DNA of 64,000 nucleotides from JANYJA01 sp038229055 (GTDB lineage: Bacteria; Acidobacteriota; Terriglobia; Bryobacterales; Bryobacteraceae), in NCBI GenBank assembly GCA_038229055.1, contig JBBROU010000001.1:1-64000 (forward strand), given 5' to 3'. Each line of letters begins with the position of its first letter. The first letter of the stretch is position 1. The notes beneath the pieces are model-generated. The model worked only from the letters and a program-made list of their open reading frames with translations, was not told the DNA's origin and made no database searches. Positions 35,207-44,169 of this stretch are shown in pieces. The translations under genes and the position numbers were made by a program.

Positions 35207-35235
35207 TTGACCGGCGGTAAGCCGGGGATTACGAT
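35207..35235 (+). promoter_or_regulatory. Candidate promoter for the PAAR-like gene
   Basis: TTGACC (35207-35212), a 17-base spacer and TACGAT (35230-35235) lie just before the ribosome binding site AGGGGAG of the gene at 35258. A small hairpin (CCGGC, five-base loop, GCCGG; 35211-35225) lies in the spacer and could be an operator. Confidence 0.45.
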
Positions 35236-35257
35236 GTGAACTGACAGGGGAGTGACG

Positions 35258-35647
35258 ATGCCTAATCAGGTTTGCATGGGCGCGATGATGCAATGCAGTT
35301 TCGGCGTGGCCCCGAGTTCACTGGTGGTGCTGCCCGCCAATCGGGTGATGACTCAAATGGTCCCGGATGCCAACATTATGGACCACATCCCGATGGTGAA
35401 CATCATGCCCTTCGGGATGTGTATGTCGATCGCCAATCCGATGGTCGCCGCCGCCACGGCAGCCGCGCTGGGCGTGTTGACGCCCATGCCGTGCATTCCA
35501 GCAACTCCGTCGCCTTGGGTTCCGGGCGCACCCAACGTGCTGCTGGGAAACATGCCGACGCTGGATAATACCTCAATGCTGATGTGCATGTGGGCCGGAG
35601 TGATCCAATTCGTGACGCCGGGCGAGTTTACGGTGATGGTGCCGTAA
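35258..35647 (+). CDS. PAAR-like (DUF4280-type) T6SS tip protein
   Basis: This 129-residue protein starts at ATG 35258, five bases after AGGGGAG. It resembles DUF4280/PAAR-like proteins: CMGAMMQCSFG, then SLVVLPANRV, and NIMPFGMCMSIANPMVAAATAAALG, TPMPCIPATPSPWVPG and a Cys-Met strand near the C-terminus. These cap the VgrG spike. It is exceptionally Met-rich (about 18 of 129) with five Cys, which suggests metal binding at the tip. It lies between vgrG and the second tssK but on the other strand. Confidence 0.82.
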   Translation: MPNQVCMGAMMQCSFGVAPSSLVVLPANRVMTQMVPDANIMDHIPMVNIMPFGMCMSIANPMVAAATAAALGVLTPMPCIPATPSPWVPGAPNVLLGNMPTLDNTSMLMCMWAGVIQFVTPGEFTVMVP

Positions 35648-35688
35648 GGCGGCGTTTTCCGGTGTCGCGAATGGAATAATACCGGGGA

Positions 35689-38046
35689 TTATTTCGGCTC
35701 CCAAGCCTCTTTGTCTAACCTCGGGAAAGTAACTTTACACGTACCGGGATCGATGTTGTCCACGCGCGCGAGGCCTTTCGCATCCAGAGTGCCATCAGCC
35801 ACCGTGGTTCCGTCAGGCAGGGTGATCTTATAAGGCTCACCGGGAATCGGCGAGCCATCTTCGCCGACCAGCTCAATTTCGATCCACGATTTTTTCTCCT
35901 TATTTTCCGGGCTATTCGGATCGTGCGTCGGCGCGTCGCTCGCGGCGGATTGCACGATGGGAGCCGCGGCAACCGCGGCCGCACTGGCTGAACTGGCCGC
36001 AACGTCCGAAGCCGACGTGGCGGCCAGTGTACCCGGAGAAGCGGCGGGCGCCGCCGTCACGCTCCCGGCCGTAGCCTTGTCGGCATCGGTGGGGTCCGTC
36101 GGCGAAAGCGGCGACACCAGCGATCCGGGCGAGCCGGACAGTGCCGCGCCGGCACTGTTGATCTGCACCAGTGTTCCAAAAATGGCCACGCCGGATGGAT
36201 CGATCGTGATGAAGTTGCCTCCGACCTTCAGCGTCAGGCCCACCGCCGCTTCGACCACCACTTGCATGCCCTTCAGATAAAGATTCTGCGTCACCTGGCT
36301 GCTGTGGTTGCCGTTGAATTCCTCGATCACGTCCCCAGTGACTTTGAGCGAATGCGAGCCGGTAATGGCCACCGCCTGCTTCCCCCCCACGGCCAGGTGA
36401 TGATCGCGCCCAACTTTCACAATCTGATCGCGAGTCACGCCGGTGTGATCGTCGCGTCCGATTTTCTCCATCTTGTCGCGGGTGACCGTCAAATGCCGGT
36501 CTTGTCCAATGGCTTCCTTGCGATCGTTGGTGATGCGGATGTCCTGATCTTTCTGCCCGAACATGAAAATCTGTTCCGACCCCGCTTTATCTTCCATCCT
36601 GATCTCATTGAAGCCGCCGCCGCCCTTCGAGCTCATCGATTTGATGGCGGACTTGGTTTGATCGTCAGGCAGCGCATATGGCGTGGTTTGATCCGCATTG
36701 TAGACACGCCCGGTGATAATCGGCCGATCCGGGTCGCCTTCCAGGAAGTCGACAATCACCTCCTGTCCGATGCGGGGCGTGAAGATTGCGCCCCAGCCTT
36801 TGCCCGCCCAAAGCTGCGCAACACGAACCCAGCAGGAGCTGTTTTCATCCATGTGCCCGGCGCGGTCCCAGAAGAACTGAACTTTCACGCGGCCATACTG
36901 ATCGACCCAGATTTCCTCGCCCGATTTTCCGACGACCACCGCCGTTTGCGTTCCCTGAACGACGGGCTTCCGCGCCAGGCGCGGCGGCCGGAACGGTGAC
37001 GATTGCGGCATGGCTTCAAACACGTTGCGGTAGTCGAAACTCTCGCCTTCGCCCGACCGGTAAGTATTCTCGCCGGCTTTGTGATGGATCGAAAGCAAGG
37101 TGTAGTCTTGATTGGCGTCCGAGCGGAAATGTCCCTTCAGCGAGAAACGATAACCGGACTGGAAGGCGCGGCAGTTGCTCTTGCCGTTGATGGTAAGTAG
37201 TTTGACTTCCTGCTCTTCGAGCCTGACGCGCGCGTACTGCGTGCCCTCGTCGCGCGCTGTGTATTTGGCGGGATATTCGTAGAATTCACCCTTGCGCGAG
37301 CTATCGGCCAGATTGGCGTCGATGGTGTTATTCGGTTTCGTGAAGTCGTAATCGTTGACCGTCACCTTGCCGACGCGCACCCGCTGCGTGCGCCGGATCT
37401 CCAGAACTACGTCTTCGTCCTGCCACATACCCGCCGTGGTGTCATAAGCGGCTGAGCTTTGCACCGGGCAGGGCGCGAATGAGGAAGCCTGATCGGCCAG
37501 CACCAAGGTATGCTTGTCGGGCGTGTGTTCGAAAAAATAGAAGATCCCTTCGTCCTCCATCAGGCGGCTGACGAAGTTCAAGTCGGACTCGCGATATTGG
37601 ACACAGTATTCGCGCGGAGCATAGGTTCCGCTGGTGCGGTCGTCGAAGTCCGTAAACCCGCGATCGCCAAAGACCTGCTTGACGATATCGAGCGCGGACT
37701 TGTTTTGGAAGATCCGGCAGTCCTGGAACAGCGAAAGGAACCAGATCCAGGGCACGATTTCGGCGCGGTAAGCGGTAAACCCGTCGAGGCCGCTTTCGAC
37801 TTCCTCGATCCGGCTGACCAGTCCATGAATCGAGCGGTCGGAATCGTCCGGGAGACGAATTGAAACCACCACCGGCTGGCTAAGGAGACCCTTCATATCG
37901 AGCGACGTGCTCTCGCTTAGCATGCCGAGCTCGAACTGGAAAGGGACCGAGACGCCCTCGATCCCTTCGAAGCTTTCGAGCAGGAGCACGTCTTCGCCGA
38001 GAGACGTGTTGACGCGGATATAACGGTCGCCCTGGGTCGTCGGCAC
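35689..38046 (-). CDS. vgrG: T6SS spike protein VgrG with C-terminal extension
   Basis: This 785-residue protein starts at GTG 38046. The gp27-like part covers about 1-370 (FQFELGMLSE, YCVQYRESDLNFVSRLMEDEGIFYFFEH), and the gp5/OB domain follows (GRVKVQFFWDRAG, WVRVAQLWAGKGWGAIFTPRIGQEVIVDFLEGDPDRPI). A beta-helix part runs to about 630 (repeats of GRDHH type). After an Ala/Ser/Pro linker (about 640-715), the last 65 residues form a transthyretin-like domain (WIEIELVGEDGSPIPGEPY, GLARVDNIDPGTCKVTFP), seen on other VgrGs and probably used to dock cargo. No catalytic effector domain is seen. Confidence 0.95.
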   Translation of the reverse strand: MPTTQGDRYIRVNTSLGEDVLLLESFEGIEGVSVPFQFELGMLSESTSLDMKGLLSQPVVVSIRLPDDSDRSIHGLVSRIEEVESGLDGFTAYRAEIVPWIWFLSLFQDCRIFQNKSALDIVKQVFGDRGFTDFDDRTSGTYAPREYCVQYRESDLNFVSRLMEDEGIFYFFEHTPDKHTLVLADQASSFAPCPVQSSAAYDTTAGMWQDEDVVLEIRRTQRVRVGKVTVNDYDFTKPNNTIDANLADSSRKGEFYEYPAKYTARDEGTQYARVRLEEQEVKLLTINGKSNCRAFQSGYRFSLKGHFRSDANQDYTLLSIHHKAGENTYRSGEGESFDYRNVFEAMPQSSPFRPPRLARKPVVQGTQTAVVVGKSGEEIWVDQYGRVKVQFFWDRAGHMDENSSCWVRVAQLWAGKGWGAIFTPRIGQEVIVDFLEGDPDRPIITGRVYNADQTTPYALPDDQTKSAIKSMSSKGGGGFNEIRMEDKAGSEQIFMFGQKDQDIRITNDRKEAIGQDRHLTVTRDKMEKIGRDDHTGVTRDQIVKVGRDHHLAVGGKQAVAITGSHSLKVTGDVIEEFNGNHSSQVTQNLYLKGMQVVVEAAVGLTLKVGGNFITIDPSGVAIFGTLVQINSAGAALSGSPGSLVSPLSPTDPTDADKATAGSVTAAPAASPGTLAATSASDVAASSASAAAVAAAPIVQSAASDAPTHDPNSPENKEKKSWIEIELVGEDGSPIPGEPYKITLPDGTTVADGTLDAKGLARVDNIDPGTCKVTFPRLDKEAWEPK

Positions 38047-38056
38047 TTCTCAGATC

Positions 38057-40732
38057 TCACGCGCCATATGTGAAGGCTCCATCCTGGCCGATACCAATGT
38101 GAATCGATTCAGGCCGAAGACCTTCGGCAATGCGCCCCAGAATCTGCTTGGAGATTTCCGGGAGCAATGTGTTGGTCAGAATGTTATCGACATTGCGGGC
38201 GCCGCTCTCCACTTCCGTGCAGCGCCGTGCGATCTCATCAATCAGTTCCTGATCATTCGTCAATTGAATGCGATGAGTCTCGGCGATGCGCCGGCGAATC
38301 TTCCCGAACTTGAGCTCGATGATGCGCTTGAGCGCCTCGTCGCGAATCGGAAAATAAGGAATGATGACGAGCCGTCCCAGGAACGCGGGCTTGAACGTTT
38401 TGTCGAGTTCGGGCTTCAGCACTTTGACCAGACCTTCAGGGCCGGGCATGGTTTCCGGATCGGCGCATAGCTTCATCAAAGTATCTGTTCCGGCATTTGA
38501 GGTAAGGATGATGATGCTATTGCGGAAATTGATCTCGCGGCCTTCGCCATCCTCCATGCGACCCTTGTCGAAAACCTGGAAGAAAAGCTCGAGCACATCC
38601 GGATGCGCCTTTTCGACTTCGTCGAGAAGCACCACGGAATAAGGCCGCCGGCGGACGGCTTCGGTCAGGACGCCGCCTTCTCCATAGCCGACGTATCCCG
38701 GAGGCGAACCCTTCAAGGTGGAAACCGTGTGCGCTTCCTGGAACTCCGACATGTTGATGGTGATGACGTTGTGCTCGCCACCATAGAGAAGATCGGAAAG
38801 AGCGAGCGCGGTCTCGGTTTTGCCGACGCCGCTCGGGCCGACCAACAGAAAAACGCCGACCGGCTTGTCCGGATCGTCGAGGCTGGCGCGCGCAGTGCGA
38901 ATGCGCTGGCTGATGGCTTCGAGCGCGTGCGACTGCCCGATCACGCGCGAACCCAGATGCTGTTCGAGTTTCAGCACGGTGGCGATTTCGTCCTTCAGCA
39001 TCTTGCCGACGGGGATGCCGGTCCAGCCGCTGATCACTTCGCCCACGATTTGCGCATCGACGGTGACGCTGACCAGAGGAGTCTCGCCCTGCAGCGCTTC
39101 AAGCTCCCCAACCAGTGCCGATAGATCCGCACGCAGTGTGTCCGGCGTAGGCACAATCGGCTCAACGCTGCCGACTGCCGCCGCGGTCGCCGAAGCGGGC
39201 GCTGCCGCGGCATTTTCGATCTTGGCCCGCAGTTCGCGAATGCGAGTCACCAGATCGCGTTCCTTCTCCCAGCGGGCTTTCAAAGCGTCAAGACGGGCTT
39301 GCACCGTCGCGCGCAGCTCTTCGAGCTTGGCCAGACGTTCAACGTGGTCCGTTCCGACCGAAGCTTCGCGCTCGAGGACGCGTTTTTGCACGGCCACATC
39401 ATCCAGCGTCCGAACGGCATCTTCGATGGCCGGCGGCGTTGCGTTCTGACCTAAGGCCAAACGCGCGCACGCGGTGTCGAGGACGCTTACGGCCTTATCC
39501 GGAAGCTGACGGTCGGCGAGATAGCGATGGGAAAACTTCACCGCGGCAGCCAGGCCCTCATCCAGAATGCGAACATTGTGATGCTTTTCGAGAGTTCCGA
39601 CTAAACCGCGCATCATCACACGGCACTGTTCTTCGGACGGCTCTTCCACCTTAACAACCTGGAAGCGGCGAGCCAGTGCCGGATCTTTCTCGAAGTACTT
39701 TTTGTATTCGGACCACGTGGTGGCGGCAATGGTTCGCAACTCGCCACGGGCGAGCGCCGGTTTCAGCAGGTTCGCCGCATCACCCTGACCGGCCTGACCG
39801 CCCGCGCCAATCATGGTGTGCGCCTCATCAATGAAAAGGATGATCGGAATGGGGGAGGATTTCACCTCCGCAATCAACCCTTTGAGCCGGTTCTCAAACT
39901 CGCCTTTAACGCCGGCACCCGCCTGCAGCAGCGCTAAATCCAGAGTTCGCACGGTGACTTTGCGGAGCACTTCGGGAACATCGCCCTGAGCCACCCGCAA
40001 CGCGAACCCTTCCACGACAGCGGTTTTGCCCACACCCGCTTCACCCACCAGAATCGGATTGTTCTGGCGACGCCGCGTCAAAATGTCGATCACCTGCCGA
40101 ATCTCAAAATCGCGCGCCAGCACGGGATCGATTTTCCCCTGCTTCGCGTTCTCCGTGAGGTTGACCGTGTATTGATCGAGGTTGGGCGTCTTACCGCCCA
40201 GCGTTCGCGGCGCTTCCGGTGAGGCTCCTGAATCCGCCGGACTTTCGTCGAAGGCTTCTTCGGCAGACCCGCTCACAATCTGTGTGAAATCCTTCTTCAG
40301 CGAATCGGCGCTGATCTTTTGAAACTCTTTGCTGACCTCCCGCATGGTCCGCGCCAGCTCTTCGTTGGTCGCGAGAGCAAGAACGGTGAAGCCGGAACGA
40401 ATCTTGGCTGCGCCGAAATCGATGGACCCAAGCGTCCAAGCTTCGGTCATCATCTTCAAAAGAGACGGGCTCAGCGCCGGCGTGCGCGCGTTCCCCGACT
40501 TGAGTTTGTCCAGGCTGCGCGTCAATTCGGCGGAAAGCCGTGCTTTGTCGATTCCGAAGACTTTCAGAATGTGCGCGAAATCGCCATCGCTGGAATCGAG
40601 CAGCTTCATCAGATAGTGTTCAAGTTCAACATCGTAATGGGTTCGCGATAGGCAAAGCCCGGCGGCCGCTTCGACCGCATTCCGTGTAGAATCGTTCAAC
40701 TTGCCGATTAATGACCTAAGATTCACGCCCAT
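38057..40732 (-). CDS. tssH: T6SS AAA+ ATPase TssH (ClpV)
   Basis: This 891-residue protein has a Clp N domain (about 1-150), two AAA+ modules with Walker A motifs GEAGVGKT and GPSGVGKT, a middle coiled-coil domain and the ClpV pattern at the end. ClpV disassembles contracted TssBC sheath. I chose ATG 40732 because AGGAG lies seven bases before it; a start 21 bases upstream lacks this. vgrG begins ten bases after its stop. Confidence 0.96.
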   Translation of the reverse strand: MGVNLRSLIGKLNDSTRNAVEAAAGLCLSRTHYDVELEHYLMKLLDSSDGDFAHILKVFGIDKARLSAELTRSLDKLKSGNARTPALSPSLLKMMTEAWTLGSIDFGAAKIRSGFTVLALATNEELARTMREVSKEFQKISADSLKKDFTQIVSGSAEEAFDESPADSGASPEAPRTLGGKTPNLDQYTVNLTENAKQGKIDPVLARDFEIRQVIDILTRRRQNNPILVGEAGVGKTAVVEGFALRVAQGDVPEVLRKVTVRTLDLALLQAGAGVKGEFENRLKGLIAEVKSSPIPIILFIDEAHTMIGAGGQAGQGDAANLLKPALARGELRTIAATTWSEYKKYFEKDPALARRFQVVKVEEPSEEQCRVMMRGLVGTLEKHHNVRILDEGLAAAVKFSHRYLADRQLPDKAVSVLDTACARLALGQNATPPAIEDAVRTLDDVAVQKRVLEREASVGTDHVERLAKLEELRATVQARLDALKARWEKERDLVTRIRELRAKIENAAAAPASATAAAVGSVEPIVPTPDTLRADLSALVGELEALQGETPLVSVTVDAQIVGEVISGWTGIPVGKMLKDEIATVLKLEQHLGSRVIGQSHALEAISQRIRTARASLDDPDKPVGVFLLVGPSGVGKTETALALSDLLYGGEHNVITINMSEFQEAHTVSTLKGSPPGYVGYGEGGVLTEAVRRRPYSVVLLDEVEKAHPDVLELFFQVFDKGRMEDGEGREINFRNSIIILTSNAGTDTLMKLCADPETMPGPEGLVKVLKPELDKTFKPAFLGRLVIIPYFPIRDEALKRIIELKFGKIRRRIAETHRIQLTNDQELIDEIARRCTEVESGARNVDNILTNTLLPEISKQILGRIAEGLRPESIHIGIGQDGAFTYGA

Positions 40733-40776
40733 TTCGATTCTCCTGACCGGCACCCCTGAAGGCCCCGAACTGCAAG

Positions 40777-41865
40777 TTAACTCAGCTGCAATATCGTTTC
40801 ACCCGGATCCCGTTGAAACGGCTTATTGTTGATCCAAGTGGTCCACGCCAGCAGCGGGCCCGCGCCCGGTGCTTCGCCAAGCTGTAAGGTTGGCACGTCC
40901 TGTCTTCGCAATATTAACTGAACTTCGAACTCGATCTCGTTGCTCGAAAAGAAACGGGTGATCGCCCGTAACGATTGATACGCGGAACCATCCGGCAGAA
41001 AATCCAAATATTGGTTCATGGTCAGCGGACCCAGGACGATTCGCGCGCGCGATTGCTGATTCCACATTTCATCACCCACCACCGCTCCGGCGCCAAGCTG
41101 GTCGGAGTATGCCATGTCCTCTCCCACCTGGCACTGGTTGCTGGTTTCGAGGCGAAACCAGGCACCGACGAAGTGTTCAATCTCCGCGGGTACCCCAAAA
41201 TAATCTCGCAGAACGGCTTCTAGTGCCGCACCGGAACGCGGCTGGAGGCCGAACAGTCCGGCGTAAAAAAGCAGCGACTGATCCGCGATAGCCTGCCGAT
41301 TCTGCAGACCTCCGGTACCCAAGCCGATGAGCCCGAGCAGGTATCGCGTGAATCGATCGTCCTGATCCCGTTCGTATGCAACCGGGAAGCGATATTTCTC
41401 CCACGCCTGATAGAAGAGCGAGAGGGCGCGATGGTTGAAGATATCGAAAAAATATTGCAGTGCCGTGTCTTTGGCGCGCAGCCGTTCGTTGATGTATTCG
41501 CTATAAGGGCGAGGAAGCACCCCAAAGACGCCGCTGAGCCCGAAGAAGTTCACCATCATTCGGGCTCGACCGCCATCGGGCCAGTCGAGCGACTGAATCT
41601 GGCTGGCTGGAAACGACAGCGCTGGATTCGACGCGAAAGTCACGGCCTCAAGATCGGGCCGCGTGAAACGGCCTACGGGCTGGCGGCCGCCGCTGAAGCG
41701 CTGCAAAAGACGCACCGCCTGAAAAAACTGAAAATTCCAGGGAGTATCGCGGAGCATCAGGGCAACCGAGCTACCTTTGCCGCGGAGCTCTTGCGAGCCT
41801 GACACGGTCGAGTCCGCAGGCAGATCGATTACATCAATATCTTCCGTCCGGCCCGGGGAAGCCAT
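40777..41865 (-). CDS. tssG: T6SS baseplate protein TssG
   Basis: This 362-residue protein has the TssG pattern: PWNFQFFQAVRLLQRF, NPALSFPASQI, MMVNFFGLSGVFGVLPRPYSEYI and ALSLFYQAWEKYRF, and a C-terminal segment with LGPLTMNQYLDFLPDG. TssG binds TssF in the baseplate wedge. Its start overlaps the tssF end by 37 bases, so the pair is translationally coupled. Confidence 0.95.
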   Translation of the reverse strand: MASPGRTEDIDVIDLPADSTVSGSQELRGKGSSVALMLRDTPWNFQFFQAVRLLQRFSGGRQPVGRFTRPDLEAVTFASNPALSFPASQIQSLDWPDGGRARMMVNFFGLSGVFGVLPRPYSEYINERLRAKDTALQYFFDIFNHRALSLFYQAWEKYRFPVAYERDQDDRFTRYLLGLIGLGTGGLQNRQAIADQSLLFYAGLFGLQPRSGAALEAVLRDYFGVPAEIEHFVGAWFRLETSNQCQVGEDMAYSDQLGAGAVVGDEMWNQQSRARIVLGPLTMNQYLDFLPDGSAYQSLRAITRFFSSNEIEFEVQLILRRQDVPTLQLGEAPGAGPLLAWTTWINNKPFQRDPGETILQLS

Positions 41866-43667
41866 GTCCGCAATTCCTCCTTTCGCTGTCTGGTGGTCAC
41901 GACCAACTGGCTAAAGCTATTCAGTGAAGCATATAGTGCGAGGAAATGCTCGATTACGCTGGAGAAAAGATACACTCCGTTGCCGACGAACTGTTCCTCA
42001 TCCAGATGCAATTTGACCCGCGTTCCGCTGGCAAAGCTGATGCCGTGTTCGGAAACGACACGTGCAAACTGCCGCTCACTGCCGACACTCAGGACACCCT
42101 CTATAATTTTTCTCGCCGATGCGGAATCGGTGAAATTGTACAGCTTCAGGATCTGCTGGAGGGCGTCTCTTCCTCCCTCGACCAAGGAAAGATAGTTAAG
42201 CGAAAGCTGCGAAATCAAGCGCCAGTGCGCCGATTTTCCCTGTGGCGGGCGGAGCGGGCCAGTGGGCTTCTGCATTGCGACGATGCGCTTGATGGAAGCA
42301 TTTGTTTCGAGCTCGAAATCTCCATCTTCATTGCCGAAAGGAAGGCGCGATGGCAGATCCCGATTGGTGCAGGTGGCGCGAACGGTGATGGTGTCGCTAT
42401 CGGGAAGCAGCGGCCGCATCGAGAGATCCGTCATTGAGAGGTACATGTCCGAGCCTTCGTCATGAGGACGCGTGGACGGGCGGCGATTTGCCAGCCAGAA
42501 AGTCTGTTGCTTTTGAGTCTGGCTGGCATGGCGAAACGAATAAAACGGCTCATACTGGGTGATTTCCTTGCTCTGCGGGTCCAAACTGGAAACCGAATCC
42601 ACAGAAAAGATTTCCATCGCGTTGGGCCGCCTGACATCAGGCACGATCGGATACTCATATTTGCGCTGATCCAGCAGAATCGGTTCCGCTGTGTGCGGAA
42701 ACAGGTTCGCGACGGGCGCGCAACCCAGCAGGAACGTACGCGTGGAAACGCCCATTTCCAGGCGCTGCGGGTAATCGCTGTCAAAATCGGAAATGAGAAA
42801 AACGATCTCCGCGCGGTCCTTGAAACCGGATGCCCACGCGGACGCCAAACCTGCCAGATCGATGAAAAAGAACTTCTCCGGGAACGTGAAGTATTCCTGC
42901 AATAAGCGATACCCGATGAAGGACTTTGGCGAATAGGGCAGCATTCCTTCGTCTTCGGCGAAGCCAACGGGCTGCATCGCCGATGCGGGCAGAGTCACGG
43001 GACGAACTTTCGAATTCCTGGTTGGATCGCGAATCACGATCCCGGCGAGCTTGCAGCACAAAAGTTCGTAAATGGTATTCACGACGGTGCTGTCGCCGTT
43101 CAGATAGAAGCGCAAGCTATCCATTTGAAGCTTCGGAAACATCACATCGGGAGCGCACTGAAGCTCCAGACGAAGCGCTCCCGCGCAGTTGGTACCGGAG
43201 AGCGGCGGCGTCAAGCGATCGGGCGTCTTCCATTCCGCCGCGGATACGGTGACGGGCCACAACGTCGTCTCATAACAAGTGCGAAACTTGCAGGGAACGC
43301 CGTTCACGGGGCGAGAGTACAGCATCGAATTGCGCTCGATCGGAAGCCCGGTCATGAGCTTGCCCTGCTCGGTGTCAAGCTGGAATTGGACTACCGACAT
43401 CGATGGAATGGGCCGGATAAAATGCGGGTAAATGACGCTGAGCAGCGCTTCACTGATCTCCGGAAAATCGTCGTCGATCTTCAGATGAACGCGAGCTGCT
43501 AAGAATGCGAAGGATTCCAGGATGCGCTCGACATGCGGATCTTCGCACTTATCCGGTTCGAGCAGAAGGCGCGAGGCGACTTTGGGATATTTCTCCGAGA
43601 ACTGCACTCCCATCTTGCGGAGATAGGTCAGCTCGCGCTCGTAATAGAGCAGCAGATCATCCCGCAT
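41829..43667 (-). CDS. tssF: T6SS baseplate protein TssF
   Basis: This 612-residue protein has the TssF N-terminus (YYERELTYLRKMGVQFSEKYPKVASRL), the ERILESFAFLAARVHLKIDDDFPEI stretch and PHFIRPIPSMSVVQF. These are diagnostic of the family. The C-terminal region with SFASGTRVKLHLDEEQF also matches. It overlaps tssE by 11 bases upstream and tssG by 37 bases downstream. Confidence 0.96.
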   Translation of the reverse strand: MRDDLLLYYERELTYLRKMGVQFSEKYPKVASRLLLEPDKCEDPHVERILESFAFLAARVHLKIDDDFPEISEALLSVIYPHFIRPIPSMSVVQFQLDTEQGKLMTGLPIERNSMLYSRPVNGVPCKFRTCYETTLWPVTVSAAEWKTPDRLTPPLSGTNCAGALRLELQCAPDVMFPKLQMDSLRFYLNGDSTVVNTIYELLCCKLAGIVIRDPTRNSKVRPVTLPASAMQPVGFAEDEGMLPYSPKSFIGYRLLQEYFTFPEKFFFIDLAGLASAWASGFKDRAEIVFLISDFDSDYPQRLEMGVSTRTFLLGCAPVANLFPHTAEPILLDQRKYEYPIVPDVRRPNAMEIFSVDSVSSLDPQSKEITQYEPFYSFRHASQTQKQQTFWLANRRPSTRPHDEGSDMYLSMTDLSMRPLLPDSDTITVRATCTNRDLPSRLPFGNEDGDFELETNASIKRIVAMQKPTGPLRPPQGKSAHWRLISQLSLNYLSLVEGGRDALQQILKLYNFTDSASARKIIEGVLSVGSERQFARVVSEHGISFASGTRVKLHLDEEQFVGNGVYLFSSVIEHFLALYASLNSFSQLVVTTRQRKEELRTWLPRAGRKILM

Positions 43668-44160
43668 CGGAATCGCCTCGCACGTGAAAATCGCCAGTGG
43701 TGAGTTGCAGCGTGGTATCGAAAGAAATCAGCTCGGGAGCGGGATCCATCATCAGCAGGCCTTCCACACGCAGATGGATGGAGCGCGTGCCGACGGTGTT
43801 GGCTTCGAGCGGAATCACCCTCACCTTCGCCAGTCGCGGCTCGAAAACTTTGATCGCGGACTGCAGGACGCGCACTAGCTTGGCCTGATCCTTTGGCGAA
43901 GCAATGCTATACGCGCTGAAATCCGGCAACCCATAAACATAGGCCGAGCGGCTAAGCTCGCCCATCGCCTCATCCGGCTCGTCGGCGGTGCGACGAGTGT
44001 TGAGGAGCCATTCCAGATCCCTGCGCAACCCGGCTTTCAAAATCCGGATGGATTCCCCCCGGCTCAGCGGTGCTTCGGCGGAAGGGGACCTCGGATCCAG
44101 ATCGGTGAGCCGGTCGAGAACCGAGAGCGTGACTGCGGAATCGACTTGGTTCCTTGGCAC
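43657..44160 (-). CDS. tssE: T6SS baseplate protein TssE (gp25-like)
   Basis: This 167-residue protein starts at GTG 44160. It has the gp25/lysozyme-like baseplate fold pattern: SVLDRLTDLDP, SIRILKAGLRRDLEWLLNTRR, LSRSAYVYGLPDFSAYS and a beta C-terminus (LAKVRVIPLEAN). TssE is the sheath-initiating part of the baseplate. The intact ERDLE-like motif (LRRDLEWLLNT) is present. Confidence 0.93.
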   Translation of the reverse strand: MPRNQVDSAVTLSVLDRLTDLDPRSPSAEAPLSRGESIRILKAGLRRDLEWLLNTRRTADEPDEAMGELSRSAYVYGLPDFSAYSIASPKDQAKLVRVLQSAIKVFEPRLAKVRVIPLEANTVGTRSIHLRVEGLLMMDPAPELISFDTTLQLTTGDFHVRGDSDAG

Positions 44161-44169
44161 TCTTATCCC

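Noticed and set aside
33640..35647. PGEFTVMVP at the PAAR-like C-terminus resembles the repeated F-T-R-M-F motif
   Set aside because: It lies in a predicted beta strand of the PAAR-like fold, where a P-G-x-x-T-V pattern is expected, and it lacks the Arg/Gln and final Phe. Probably coincidence.
36000..36110. Ala-rich VgrG linker as a frameshift scar
   Set aside because: The frame is continuous and the domain after it is a known VgrG C-terminal type.
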